64,000 nt of DNA, taken from assembly GCF_002776525.5 (NCBI RefSeq), contig NC_045443.1, forward strand, positions 52,007,216-52,071,215, given 5' to 3'. This document shows, piece after piece, positions 45,111-57,842 of this stretch. The translations under genes and the position numbers were made by a program. The notes beneath the pieces were generated by a model, which was given only the letters and a program-made list of their open reading frames with translations, searched no databases and was not told the DNA's origin. Origin of the DNA: Piliocolobus tephrosceles. Lineage: Eukaryota > Chordata > Mammalia > Primates > Cercopithecidae. The first letter of the stretch is position 1. Each line of letters opens with the position of its first letter.

Positions 45111-47767
45111 ACCTTAGAATACTAAGCATTCCTCTCTCTCATTCAGTGATTGCTGCTTCACTATGAATTACAGGTTAAGCTTCACAGTAGTCTGCCCTCC
45201 TTTTAGATACTGTTTATCAAGAAACCTAATCTTAGCATTGTTCATATTTGCTGATAGCATCCAATCCAGAGGTTAACCTCACTTCCCTGATCCCTCCCTC
45301 AAATCTCCTGACTCAAGCCCAAATCCTAAAATACAAAACACCCTGACAATAAGACACCTCTCTCAGTTCCCCATGGTGTGTGCTTTCTCCCATTCAAACA
45401 AGTAAGAAATCCAATTTTTTTCAATCCAGATGTGCTCCTGGTGGTTATCGGCTAGAGGACTTTGACACCTGAATGCACAGTTGCACAATGTATTATATAT
45501 GAATAAGACATGGTATATTGGTTTTTTTCACTGACTTGATTATGATCAGATTCATCACTGGAACCCTGGACATCTCACTTAGGACTCTAATTGTGTACCT
45601 TTGAAGGCTTTGTCTTCACTCCTGATTGATTGATCCATTGGTGGGATCCATTGGCGGGTCAGACTCTTGAAGCATTACTCTGAATGATGTTGATGATCAG
45701 CAAGGACAGGTCGTTATTAAGATTCTGTGTGTGTTCTAGAAGCTGGGTTAGAGTTGCAGATGGAGGTTGCATTAGGATTCTGTGCTTTCTGTTTGTAAGA
45801 AGCTATTAGAGTCCCAGGAAAGCAGAAATTATGTTAGAGGCTCAGGCTTCATTGTTTCAAATAACTGTGGGGCTGGAGGTCTTTCTTACTGCTTCTTTGT
45901 TTGGAGTAAGGATGATTCTTTTCCTGACTCCTGGCTCTGGCCCTGGCCATGGGCTGGAAAATTCTTCTTAGCTCATTTGTTTCAAGTGAGGATGCACTCC
46001 ATAACTCCTGGGCTGAACACTTTTTTTTTTCCTGGTTCTTTGTGAGGTCTCTTTGTTTTCTCTATTTGATCCTGTCTCTCTCATGGGAACTTTTTAGTTG
46101 ACTAAAATCCCCCTCTTGAACTCCTGCAGACTTTATGCTTCCCCGAATCTGCCTACCTCCTTTCAGTCAGCATGATTTTGCCAAGGATAATTTAGAACTT
46201 CATTAAATTAGAACTAATTTAGAACTTCATTGACCTCTTTGGGAAACTTACTATCTCCCCAAACTGGCTCCTCCTCTAAGACTTCTCCTTTTCCATCAGT
46301 TCCTCTCTTCCTTCTTCTTACCACCTTGAATCTTCCCTTCAGCACCTTTGAATCCTTTGATATGTCTCCCTTTAAACCCTACCATTTCTACTCCTCTGTT
46401 CACTTCTGCTAGACTTTTTCCTCCACACTTCAATCCCTCAGCTCCTTATAATCACTTGAACTCTAAACCTTCTGCTACCACTGGGGGCTCCTAAGGGACT
46501 CAGTTTCCCCCAATAGCAACTACCTGAGGCTTAACAGATAAAAGGCAAATTGGAAACATACTGGATATTTTATTATCCATTTAGATGGGTATTGAAGCTA
46601 TCCAAACAGGTGCTTGATGTCTCCTTAGTCACTGGACTAGAATGTAGTCCCAGCCTCCATTAAATTGTCCATTAGAGCAATGAAAGTCTTAAAGGTGTTT
46701 TCAACAAATAATGGTAAGAACTTTAGCCCTCATGTTGAATGGGGAAATTTACCATGCCCGGTTTTTGCTAGAAACACAATTAGGTTAAACATGTAAAGTG
46801 GTATAAAGATGAGATTCAACTGTTTTATATAAAGCAGTGTTTTATATTATTGACGCATAACCAATCTTTAAAATGAAAGCTATAAAATATCTGTTTGCCT
46901 CAGTGAGCAAGCATGTTTATGCATATTTATGTATGTTTATGTATGTATGTATGTTATATATATATATGACATTTTTCTATTGCTGGATTACCAAATCAAT
47001 TTACAAATTCTCTTAAAGAACTTGTATTCAAATTGACTTAGAGATTGGTCAGTGCTTATATATATATTAAATAATCCCCAAACTCCCAGATATATAAGAA
47101 CTAACCCAAATATCTTTCAATTCAGGTGACTTAGGTGCATTTTTGGTAAATAAGATTATTTTAATATTGTTGGTTCAATAAAAACAGCTACATTTTCTGA
47201 TTGATTAGCATTAAGTATATGATCATACATTTTTATTCTTCTTGAGCTTACTAGCCTAACTAATATTATAGATATTGGATGTTTAAGATTATAACATTTA
47301 CAAATTCAATCTAAGGACAAATGTACAAGCAAAGATGCAGTAAAAATGAAATATGATTATCTCTTCATGTGTGCAAGGGATTGGCTCCAAGACACTTCCC
47401 ATCCACTTGCCACCTGCGAATACTGTATTTTCCATCTGACTTTGGTTGAAAAACATCTGTGTGTAAGTGGACTTTCACAGTTCAAACCTGTGTTGTTCCA
47501 AGGCCAACTGTGCTTGATATCTATTACTTAATATATTAAGCACAGTAGTAAAGAGAAAACAAATCCCATGTACTTAGCTTTTTAGATTTTTGCTTTTGTA
47601 ATGCATGCCTAACATGTACGTGTTGTAAAAATAATTTAACAGGTACTAATTTGTGAATGATGACTAGTTTTATTTGATGTTACAGTATGTCTGCCTAAAA
47701 AGAGTTTCAAAACTTAAATGACTAGCAACCTAAGAGCTATGCTAAGTTAGGTAATACATATTCATTA
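45111..47767 (+). mobile_element. ERV1-like segment, copy B
   Basis: 45,120-45,550 looks like LTR sequence of a class I ERV ('acaataagacacctctctca', 'cagttccccatggtgtgtg'). From about 45,550 the sequence is collinear with copy A at 18.1-20 kb in the same orientation (for example 'ggtaaataagattattttaa', 'cctctttgggaaactta'). All frames are destroyed. An extra piece at 47,340-47,535 is not in copy A. Confidence 0.45.
47340..47535 (-). mobile_element. Tigger-like DNA transposon fragment
   Basis: 'cacagttcaaacctgtgttg' followed by 'ttccaaggccaactgtg' resembles the end of Tigger/MER-type elements. It is absent at the corresponding place in copy A (about 19,770), consistent with insertion into copy B. 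Confidence 0.45.
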
Positions 47768-48067
47768 ATAATTTCTTTTCTTTTTTTTTTTTTTTTTGAG
47801 ACGGAGTCTTGCTCTGTCGCCCAGGCTGGAGCGCAGTGGCGCAAACTCGGCTCAGTGCAAGCTCCGTTTCCCAGGTTCACGCCATTCTCCTGCCTCAGCC
47901 TCTCGAGTAGCTGGGACTACAGACGCCCGCCACCACGCCAGGCTAATTGTTGTTTTTTTTTTTTTTTGTATGTTTTAGTAGAGACGGGGTTTCACAGTGT
48001 TAGCCAGAATGGTATTGATTTCCTGACCTCATGATTCACCCACCTCGGCTTCCCAGAATAATTTCTT
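47768..48067 (-). mobile_element. AluY-type element, 5' truncated
   Basis: Antisense Alu 47,778-48,057 flanked by ATAATTTCTT (47,768-47,777 and 48,058-48,067). The element's first 35-40 bases are absent, ending at 'ctcggcttccca'. A second T-rich run lies at 47,952-47,967. Confidence 0.93.
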
Positions 48068-48329
48068 CTTTAGACTAGAAATGTATTACAATTTATTTAA
48101 ACTTTTTGTGTGTATAGATGTAAATAGTTGCCAATATTTTCCGTTGTAAACAGTGATATGATGAATATTCCTGTATAAGAGTGATTTTATACATAAGCAA
48201 ATATAGTTGTAGGATAAATTCCAAGGAATAGAATTGCTGAAGCATAGATAGATTTTAAATAATCGTATGTGCTGTCAAATTACTCGCCACAAGGATTACA
48301 TTAGGATAGACCTGAAGAAATTGCTGTTT
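48068..48329. other. unassigned, possibly L1-related
   Basis: Weakly L1 3'-like ('ggataaattccaaggaatag'). No firm call. Confidence 0.3.
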
Positions 48330-49262
48330 TATTTCTTAATACATTGTAATAGCATAACTTTATGGGGCACAATTTGATGTTTTGATACACACATGCTGTC
48401 TAATGATCAAATCAGGACAATTTGTGCATTCGTCACCTCATGCCTTTACTTTTTCTCCCAGGTGATAACATTGAAAAGCCTCTCTTCCTGCTGTTTTGCA
48501 ATATACAATACCTAACCATCAACCACAGTTACTCTTCTGAGCAACAGAACACCAGAACTTATTCTTATCTAATTGCAACTTTTTTGTAGTCATTTACCAA
48601 CCTCTTCCCTCCCTGTACTTTCCCCTCATCTCCTCAGTGTCTAGTAACCACTGTTCTAGTAACTTCTATGAAATCAACTTAAGAAAATTAGATTCCGCAG
48701 ATGACTGAGCTCATGTGGTATTTGTCTTCCTGTGTCTGGCTTATTTCACTTAACATAATGTCATCCATGTTCATCCATGTTGTTGCAGATGACAGGATTT
48801 CATTCTTTTTCATGGATAAATAGTATTCCATTGTGTATATATACCACAAATTTTAAAATCCATCCATCTATTGTTGGACACTTAGGTTGATTCCATACCT
48901 TGGCTACTGTGAATACTACTACAATAAACATGGGAGTTCACGTATTTCTTTGACATACTGACTTCATTTCCTTTGGCTACATACTCAATGGTGAGATTGC
49001 TAGATTATATGGTAGTTCTATTTTTAACTTTTTGAGGAAACTCCACACTGTTTTTCCACAATGGTTGTACTAATTTACAATCTCACCAACAGCATACAAG
49101 TGTCCCCTTTTCTTCACACCCTTGCCAACACTTGTTTTCTTTTCTCTTTTTGATATTAGCCATTGTAGTTGGAGTGAGATAATATCTTGTGATTTTGATT
49201 TGCATTTCCCTGATGATTAGTGATGTTGAACATTTAAAAAACATATTTGTTGGCCATTTTTG
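48330..49262 (-). mobile_element. L1 3' fragment
   Basis: Antisense 3'UTR and ORF2 C-terminal region: 'tgatacacacatgctgtcta', 'gtattccattgtgtatatat', 'tttgcatttccctgatgatt'. Truncated at 49,262. Confidence 0.75.
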
Positions 49263-49869
49263 AGGTGTAGGCAACAGTGGATGTAGTATGTGGAAACACT
49301 GAACTCATTGTGCTAGTGTCTGTCAGAGCTAAAGGAATCCAGAGAATTCTGCATGCTGTATCCAAGTTGGTGGATGAAGCTCAGACCATGGAGTACCTTT
49401 TCTTAGGCAGTAGAAAGATTTAGTTAGACATTTTTCTGTTCAAACGAATTCCACTGAGATATTGTATGGTGGAGCTTTTATGGTGGAGAAAAGTAGAAAG
49501 AAGAAGAAGAAGAAAAAAAAAACTTACTAGGCTCTTTAGTTCTGTCTCCATTTGATCCAGACATAATACTCCCAAGGAGTATTATGTGATCATACAAGTT
49601 TATGTGATCATACAAGAAGTCAAGGAGACCCTCCTAAAAAGTAAGGGATTGACCATAGCCTGAGTCCCCATTTCAAGTTGTCTATAATTTTAGTGGTAAG
49701 TTGAGGAAATGGTAGGCAATCAGACCATGGCAGGACAAAGTTTGGACATTCACCAGAAAACATGGTAGTGTCTGGTATGACATGAGACTAGGAGTGGTCT
49801 TTAGGGAGAATATTTTAAGGCATGTGCACCATGAACTTCCAGACAGTGTCCTCTCTAGAATTAGATACA
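49263..49869. other. unassigned sequence
   Basis: No gene or family recognised. It includes a GAA-rich run ending in an A tract (49,496-49,521) and a 20-bp duplicated string 'gtgatcatacaag' near 49,587-49,617. Confidence 0.35.
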
Positions 49870-50110
49870 AGTTATTCACACACCTACGGCCAACAGATTT
49901 TCAACAAAGGTGCCAAGAATAGGACCTTGGGAAAAAGACAGTCTCTTCAATAAATGATACTGGGAAAATTGAATGGCCACATGTAGATGAATGAGACTAG
50001 ACCCCTACTTACTACATTCTTATTTACCATTTTCTACTGGAAATAAAATATAGATATTTGCAAATTTTATAAGATCTAGTTTTCAGAGACTTCATGGTTA
50101 AACAGCATTT
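49870..50110 (+). mobile_element. short L1 ORF2 fragment, sense
   Basis: 'acagattttcaacaaaggtg' and 'cttcaataaatgatactggg' match the ORF2 C-terminal third. Orientation is opposite to the neighbouring L1s. Confidence 0.65.
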
Positions 50111-50394
50111 ATTAAGAAGCTGTTTTCTCCACAGCCCTGAATTTAATGAACAGAAGAAAAGTCCCCTTAAACTTCTTGGAAGTAATTTTCTTCAAGTATC
50201 ATAAAGGAGTAAGAATTATTGTTTGTTTCAATAAGTAGGTGAAGGAATGAAATAAATTTGAGTGTAACCTTCTTGTTATCAAATTGCTATGTTCAGATTG
50301 TGTTCAGATTGTATCTTAGAAATGCTAGAAAGACGCAGATTGTCAAAGGCTAGGGATAAGAAAATATTGACTTGTGAGAATAGATATCTTCTTT
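50111..50394. other. unassigned sequence
   Basis: Nothing recognised. Confidence 0.3.
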
Positions 50395-50532
50395 TTTTTT
50401 TCTGACTTTTATTTTAGGTTTGAGGATACATGTGCAGGTTTGTTACATGGGTAAATTGTGTGTTGCAGGTGTTTGGTGTACAGATCATTTTGTCACCTAG
50501 GTAATGAGCCTAGTACCCGATAGGTAGTTTTT
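50395..50532 (-). mobile_element. L1 copy D, 3' tip
   Basis: Antisense L1 3'UTR after a T run ('gatacatgtgcaggtttgtt', 'tgagcctagtacccgatag'). It is interrupted at 50,532 and continues at 51,954. Confidence 0.85.
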
Positions 50533-51096
50533 CTTTCTTTTTGTTTCAATCAATTATTTGCATGCTTTATTACTTGGTTCAATTATTTACATTATTGTAC
50601 CAATAATAGGGGTTTTCTGGGAATTTACCAAATATGAAACAAGCAGAGAAACAAACAAAAACAATCTTTAAAGAAAAGTATTTCCTCTGTGGACGAAAAC
50701 AATCAAGTATTCAAATTAATTTCGTCTCGAACTAATGAAAACCTTTCTGGAAGAGTCCTATCCTTTTCTTTGTGGCACCAAATCTATTCATAATTTAAAG
50801 TTCTGACTTGTTGCTAATAAAAGATGCCAAAAATGATCTGAAGCACTGCTAAAATTAACCTTGAATTTTGATTGAAAGAAGAAAATCCAATAAATTGCAT
50901 TTATCTCATTCCATTTAAACCTTGACATGATGCTTTTAGACCTTACTGCTTTAATTTGAGGATGTATTCGTAGGATTTTCCACTTAGTTCTTGATATTTT
51001 AGGGGGAAGACTTACATGATAATTGTGATAATACTTCTTGTTTTATTCTTTGAATTGATCTCCAACAATAAGGAAGGCAGCTAGCGTGCTGTATTA

Positions 51097-51190
51097 ATCT
51101 GTTCTCTCACTGCTAGTAAAGACATACCCAAGGCTGGGTAGTTTATAAAAGAAAGAGGTTTAATTGACTCACAGTTCCACATGGCTGGGG
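51097..51190 (-). mobile_element. MaLR LTR 3' end fragment
   Basis: Antisense 3' end of an MST/THE1-type LTR: 'gtattaatctgttctctcac', 'gctgggtagtttataaaag', 'aggtttaattgactcacag'. About 95 bp only. Confidence 0.75.
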
Positions 51191-51392
51191 AAGCCTCATA
51201 AAGAGAGTTCTATTTGTGAGATTTGTCTGTAGGATCGATTCCCTGAGATGATCTCAGGTTGCAAAACACACTAGTCTATACCCAACCCAATGTGTGTAGG
51301 CTGGAATGGGGTGATTGTGATGGAAAAAACAGTGGGTTTAGGGATGCAGGGAGGGGAGCATTGGGCCCTAAACTCAAGATGTCTCTCCTCAC

Positions 51393-51630
51393 TTGATATG
51401 GTTTGGCTGTGTTCCCATCGAAATCCCACCTTGAATTATAATAATTCCCATGTGGCAAGGGCAGAGCCAGGTGAAGATGATTGAATCACAGGAGCAGTTT
51501 CACCCACACTGTTCTCATGGTAGTGAATAAGTCTTATGAGATCTGATGGTTATAAAAATGGGAGTTCCCCTGCACAAGCTCTCTTGCCTGCCACCATGTA
51601 AGATGTGACTTTGCTCCTCAGTTGCCTTCT
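51393..51630 (+). mobile_element. MST/THE1-type MaLR LTR 5' part
   Basis: It begins with the classic 'tgatatggtttggctgtgt' and continues with 'tagtgaataagtcttatgag' and 'ctcttgcctgccaccatgta'. It is cut by the Alu and not resumed beyond the Alu target duplication. Confidence 0.85.
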
Positions 51631-51951
51631 TTTTTATTTTATTTTATTTTATTATCGAGAAGAAGTCTTGCTCTGTCACCCAGGCTGGAGTGCAGTGGCA
51701 CAATCTTGGCTCACTGCAACCTCTGCCCTTGGGGTTCAAGCGGTTCTCCTGCCTCAGCCTCCTGAGTAGCTGGGATTACAGGCGTGCACCACCACACCCA
51801 GCTAATTTTTGTATTTTTAGTAGAGATGGGATTTTGCCATGTTGGCTAGGCTGGTTTCGAACTCCTGACCTCAAGTGATCCACTCTCCTCACCCTCCCAA
51901 AGGGCTGAGATTACAGGTGTGAGCCACTATGCCTGGACTCCTTTGCCTTCT
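51617..51951 (-). mobile_element. Alu (S type) with target duplication
   Basis: Antisense Alu at 51,631-51,937, starting with a (ttttа)n-like tail of TTTTA units. It is flanked by CTCAGTTGCCTTCT (51,617-51,630) and CTCCTTTGCCTTCT (51,938-51,951). Confidence 0.92.
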
Positions 51952-51953
51952 GT

Positions 51954-53885
51954 TAGGTAGCTTTTTGATTCTCATCCTCACCCTCAACCCTCAAGTAGGC
52001 CTCAGTGTCTATTGTTCCATTCTTTGTGTCCATGTGTACTAAATGTTTAGCTTCCATTTATAAGTGAAGACATGTGGTATTTAGTTTTCTGTTCTTGTAT
52101 TAATCCATTTAAGATAATGACTGCCAGCTCCATCCATGTTGCTGCAAAAGATATGATTTTATTTTATTTTTTTAGGGCTACATGGTATTCCATGGTATAT
52201 ATGTACCACATTTTCTTAATCCAGTCCACAGTTGATAGGCATCTGGGTTGATTCCACGTCTTTGCTATTGTTGACAGTGCTGGGATGAACATACACATGC
52301 ATGTGTCTTCATGGAAAAACAGTTTATATGCATCTGGGTATATATGCAGTAATGGGATTGCTGAGTTGGGTGGTAGTTCTGTTTTAAGTTCTTTGAGAAA
52401 TTGCCCAACTACTTTCCGCAGTGGCTGAATTAATTTACACTCCTGCCGACATTGTATAAGTGTTCTCTTTTATCTGCAACCTTACCAGCATCTGTTATTT
52501 TTCTGACTTTTTAATAATAGCCATTTTGACTGGTGTGAGATGGTATCTCATGCAGATGGTTTTGATCTGCATTTCTCTAATGATTAGTTATGCTGAGCGT
52601 ATTTTCGTAAGTTTGTTGGCTGTGTGTATGTCTTCTAAGAAATGTCTGCTCATGTTCTTTATCTGTTTTTTAAATGGAGTTGTTTGTTTTCTGCTTGTTG
52701 ATTTGTTCAAGTTCCTTATAGATTTTGGATATTGGATCTTTGTCAGATGCATAGTTTGCAAATATCTTCTCCCAATCTGCAGGTTGTCTGTTTACTTGGT
52801 TGATAGTTTCTTTTGCTGTGAATAGATGCTCTTTTGTTTAATTAGGTCTCACTGGTTATTTTTTTGTTTTTGTTGCAATTGCTTTTGGAGTCTTCATAAG
52901 GAAATCTTTGCCAGGGCTGATGTCCAGAATGGTATTTCCTAGGTTTTATTCTAGGGTTTTTATAGTTTTAGGTTTTTACATTTAAGTTTTAATTCATCTT
53001 GAGTTGATTTTTGTATATGGTGAAAGGAAAGGGTCCGGTTTCAATCTTCTGCATATGGCTAGCCTGTTATCTCAGCACCATTTATTGAATAGGGAATCAC
53101 TTCTCCATTGCTTGCTTTGTTGGCTTTGTCAAATATCAGATGGTCGGAGGTGTGTGGCATTATTTCTGGCTTCTCTACCCTGCTCCATAGGTCTATGTGT
53201 CTCTTTTTTGTATTACTGCTATGCCATTTGGTTACTGTAGCCTCTTAGTATAGTTTAAAGTCAGGTAGTGTGACGCATCCAGCTTTGTTCTTTTTGGTTA
53301 TGATTTCTTTGGCTATTTGGGCTCCTTTTTGGATTTCATATTAATGTTAGAAAAGCTTTTATATAATTCTATGAAAAATGTTATTAGTTCAATAAAAACA
53401 GCATTGAATCTGTAAATTGCTTTGGGTAGTACGGCCATTTTGCCAATGTTGATTCCTCCAATTGATGAGTATGGAATATTTTTCTATTTGTTTGTGTTAT
53501 CTCTGTTTTCTTTCAGCCGTGTTTTGTAACTCTCATTGTGGAGATCTTCACTTCCCTGGCTACCTGTGTTCCTGGGTATTTTTGTTCAACATTCCTTTTG
53601 TGGCTATTATGAATGGAATTGTGTTCTTGACTTGGCTCTCAGCTTGGATGTTGTTAGTTTATAGAAATGCTACTGGCTTTTAAAAATTGATTTTGTATCC
53701 TGAAATTTTGGTAGAGTTGTTTATCAGATCTAGGAGCCTTTGGGAAGAGATGCTTGGATTTTCTAGGTATAGAATCATATTATCTGCAAAGAGAGATAGT
53801 TTGACTGCCTCTCCGACTATTTAGATGCCCTTTATTTATTTATTTATTTTCATTTGCTTGATTGTTCTGGCTAGGACTTTCTAAA
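51954..53885 (-). mobile_element. L1 copy D, main part
   Basis: Antisense 3'UTR and about half of ORF2, up to 'cttgattgttctggctagg'; 5'-truncated near 53,885. The reading frame is destroyed by many indels. It contains a (TTTA)n run at 53,833-53,850. Confidence 0.85.
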
Positions 53886-56034
53886 ATCTTTCAAGTTGGG
53901 AAGATTCAAAGACTTACCAGATTTATGTCTTTTTTGGAGGTGGTGATAAGATGGTCCTCTAAAGAAGAAAAGAAGAAACTTACAATTTTATAGTATAACA
54001 TATTCGGGAAACAGTGAGGGAAACATAAGGGGTATATCATCTCTTACCCAGTGAATAGTCCTTCACTGAAAAATAACTTGCATCAGTAGTTGTGGAGCAA
54101 GAGTAGGTTTACCTCAAACTACACTTTGGTTCTTAAAATGTTTAATATTACAGGCATTCTACTCACATCAAGAAAATAATGACTACTTCCCTTCCTTACA
54201 AGGTACGTTGATATTGAGTACAATGGAATTTGTGTTACGCAATATGCACAGAGTCATATGGAGAAATAAAGTCTGAGGACTTAACATCAGATACTGACTG
54301 ATGTATAGACTTTATTTCTCTCAATCTAATCTGCTCTAGCTCTGTAGACAAGTGTCTGACCTACACTTTCCTTACTATGCCATCAGGAAGGATTCAAGTG
54401 CCCAGTTAAATTCAGTCCTCACAGAGGAGCATTATTTGGATGGCTAACAATCCTTCTCCATTTAGATTCAATAGAAGAAGTCTAAACCTAGATCTAAATT
54501 GTAAATCTATCTTTGGCTTGAGGGTGGCCACAACACAAAGTATGTGGTTAGAGAGAATAATGAGACCTATAACTGAAAACATAATTAACATCAGTCCACC
54601 CTCCTTTAATTAATTAGGTCTCCTTCAAATATACTTGATTAAAAATTTTAAAATTCTATTTTGGACCTATGGCTATTTACTAGGAGATTTGTCATGCCCA
54701 TTGATATCAAGAATGGCAAGGACTTCATGATAGTGTGTGGCAGGACAGCTCTACTGCTGAGGAAGAGTATAGAAGGTGGGTTCCAGGCCCAGCTCACAGA
54801 TTTGTTAACAGCAGAGAAATACAGGTACTAGGAAGAAACTTCAGCTCTCCTGTGCAATAGGATGGTTCAGCCCAATAAGAATTGTTTTCAGAGAAACAAC
54901 CATTTGAAGAAACAACAACTCAACCTGAGAACTGAAGGCTAGAACACAGGTGTTTGGATTTGCAGTAAGCCCTACTTTTTGTCATCTGCTGGTCAGACTT
55001 CAACTTTGGCGGCTAGTCACTACCAAGCTGTGACTCCTTCAACTAAAATATTTGTGTGACAGCAGTCATATTAAACCTTTTTTTTGAGGATATGACTTCT
55101 AGTGGAGAAATTACATGAGCTTGATCTATCTTTTTTTCCACTGAGTTCTTTCTCTTCACATGTTTTTAGTAAGCTTGATATATGAATTAAGCCCTATAAC
55201 ACCTTTAGCTTGCACCTTTCATGGCACCTATAGTATTTTCATATTTTTCCATTCTTAAAATAATTATTTTTTCTACACTTCACCTTTTCTATCTACCAAA
55301 TCATTTATTCTTTTTCTGTTTATAATAAACCTTTCTCAGCGGTGAAGGAGTGTGGATGTGCTAAGTTGACAATATTCAGTCAATAATTATAATGAGGGTT
55401 GAAGAAGTATTGGAAGTTTTATTATCCGGTGGGTAGAGTGAAAGTGAAAGTCAGTTCATCTTCCTTAACAATTTCTGTCCCAATAACCTTAATGGAGTTG
55501 ACTTGAATCAGAGAATTTGTAGTCTCACAGTTTGTTGAACACTGAAACACTGATACAGAAACTCCTGAAAGCAGCAGGATAAATCTTTGAACAGAAGAGT
55601 GCTCATGTGAAGTTTGATCCAGCGTGCCACTCAACATCAGGCTGCTCAGGAAATTAAGCAGTGCCTTAATTTCCATTATGAGCCAAAAAGTAATCAGTCA
55701 TTTGCGTATGAAGGACAATAAAAAATAATCAGGTTGTACTGTATATATCCTACATTTTCAAAGTGTGGATTGCAACTTGGAGCCAGTATTTCCTTTGTCC
55801 TCTTTCCCCCATCTCTGTTATGGACATGATAGTCTGTGGGAACGATACATACACATACAAACATACATTCACACATCCTGAGATAGATGTGCTTGGTTTT
55901 GGGAATTTTATCAGAATAAGAGAGGAAAACAGCAGATATTCTGTCTACATTTTGGCATTTTAAAGAGTGCTAAGAGTTTTTCTAATTCTAAAGCTCTGTC
56001 TTGTATATAAAGAGAATTTTTTTCCCTGTAAACC
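53886..56034. other. unassigned intergenic sequence
   Basis: No repeat family recognised with confidence. An open stretch of 84 codons on the - strand (55,422-55,676, starting MEIKALLNFLSSLM) has an AATAAA-like string just past its stop. It has no recognisable family and no splice support, so I do not call it a gene. Confidence 0.35.
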
Positions 56035-56210
56035 CAGGAGTCAGCAGACTTTAAATGGGCAGACAGGCTTTATGGGGGCATATATTCTGTCAGAACTACT
56101 CAACAACGCTATTGTAGTGCAGCTGTAGACAATAGGTAAACAGATGGGTGTGACTATGTTCCAACGAAGCTTTCTTTACAAAAATAGGTGGTGTCCCAAT
56201 AGTCCTGTGA
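56035..56210 (+). mobile_element. hAT-group non-autonomous DNA transposon
   Basis: 'aggagtcagcagactttaaa', 'gtgtgactatgttccaacga' and 'tctttacaaaaataggtggt' follow the order of the 'CAGGGGTC(A/G)GCAAACT' class of hAT elements. The 3' end is missing or decayed. Confidence 0.6.
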
Positions 56211-57084
56211 CTCATCCTTTGATGATTCCCTTAGACTCAAGCTGAACAGTTTTCCTTTTAGAATACTTGACTGTGTGCTAGTTTAGTGTATCTTCCATTT
56301 ATCTCTAAGTCAGACTTTCTAACCTTAGGCCAAACTCTCGAATTTATTTAATGATGTTAATGATGGTTAAGAAGGTGATGACATCTACTAGTTATTGAGA
56401 TCCAGAAATATTTTATGTTCTTTTTATATGTATAGTCAATTATAAATATTTGCAGTGGTTATGTTTTATAAAGTCTCCACAAACTCTGAATTAGTGCATA
56501 ATGAACCATGGTTCTTAGCATAGTAAAGGGTTATATTCCTGCAAGCCTCTGGCACATTTTTGTCAACTGATCAAAGCAAAACTTTATTAAAATAATGTGT
56601 GTTTCTGTTTTAAAGTTATTCTATTTAATATATATTCTGATTTGTTAACATTGAACTCATGTCCAGCAGCGTTATAACTCATGTCTCAACGATGCTTATC
56701 TAACACACATATTTTTTCCGTATGGCACATCACAGTGTTTTTGTACTTTGGAACACTGGACAGAACTTCACTATTCTTCAAGACACTTTAAACAGTGAAA
56801 TCATCAAGAAAAGTCACAAAAATGTGAAAACACGGCACTGAGTAGATCACACACAACAAAACTTTACAGTATGAGAACTGAAACAAGGAGGCACAGCATT
56901 GCCTTGTTCAACCTCAGCTGGAAACAATGCACATCAGTGACAAATTTTTCACCAGCTCTGTATGTCCATAAATGACCATGAAAGTACACCGAGTATTGAT
57001 TTTGGAATTAGAAATAAGCTTTAGCAAGTAGACAGATGTGCAGATATGCAACCTATGAATAATGAGGATTAACCCTAACTTAAA
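56211..57084. other. unassigned intergenic sequence
   Basis: Nothing recognised. AT-rich. Confidence 0.35.
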
Positions 57085-57235
57085 TAGATTATTTAAACTT
57101 TGATGCTATATTAATATTCCCATTTTACAATTGGGGAACTAGAAGGTTAATCCTTAAATAAATTTTACAAAGTTACAGAGTTAGTAAATGGAGAACCCTG
57201 TATTTTAGCTTTTGTTATATGACCTTAAGTAAATG
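57085..57235 (-). mobile_element. MIR
   Basis: Antisense MIR core: 'attcccattttacaattggg', 'acaaagttacagagttagta'. Diverged. Confidence 0.7.
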
Positions 57236-57529
57236 ATTTAATTTTGTTATGCAGAAACTGTGTGTTACATTAGGAATGTTAAAATAAACTTATAATTGTT
57301 TACGTGGAAATATGCACCTTGACCCTCACTAGATTTCAGGTTGTATGAGTTTTGGCTATCTGTAAATGCAGGTCTCTTTGCTCTGCTTTCTCACATGCTG
57401 TTTGTTGAAAGTGTGGCAATGACATTGAAAGTGAATAAGTGGGACAAACACATAATTGCATTATTTAAAGAAATTTAAGCATAAAAAGAGGAGATATTGA
57501 GGACAATTATTTTCCTCTAAGACTGTATG
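57236..57529. other. unassigned sequence
   Basis: Nothing recognised. Confidence 0.3.
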
Positions 57530-57650
57530 GTTTACAAGTATTGTCATTCTTATTTTACAGAAAAGACCACTATGACAATAAAGTTATGTCATGCCAAGAT
57601 CACAACAGCTACTAGGAATCAAAGCTTGGTTTTAATCCAACTACTTATCC
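57530..57650 (-). mobile_element. MIR
   Basis: Antisense MIR core: 'ttcttattttacagaaaaga', 'gccaagatcacaacagctac'. Diverged. Confidence 0.6.
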
Positions 57651-57842
57651 CATTATATTATTTTTACTTTAGATTTAAATATATTTGGGAAATCTTTTGA
57701 TATTTATGAAAATTGAAAGATTCAGAGAGAAAGACACAAGTTGTCATGGAGACAAAAATCAAATGCAGATACCTTGTACTCTTTTTGGTTCTATGCCATT
57801 GCATTTAGCTGTCTTCAAAGTTCTATAAAAGTTAATAAATGG

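Larger units (their letters stand above)
50521..51965 (-). mobile_element. retro-insert with poly(A) and 12-bp target duplication
   Basis: TAGGTAGTTTTT at 50,521-50,532 and TAGGTAGCTTTT at 51,954-51,965 flank the inserted block and repeat contiguous L1 sequence. On the - strand the insert ends in an A-rich tail (50,533-50,544), preceded by AATAAA (complement of 50,566-50,571). This is the layout of an L1-mobilised transcript. The 5' part contains MaLR LTR fragments in both orientations plus a later Alu. The 3' 550 bp match no family I know and have no long frame. It could be a retrocopied non-coding or 3'UTR-rich transcript. Confidence 0.65.
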
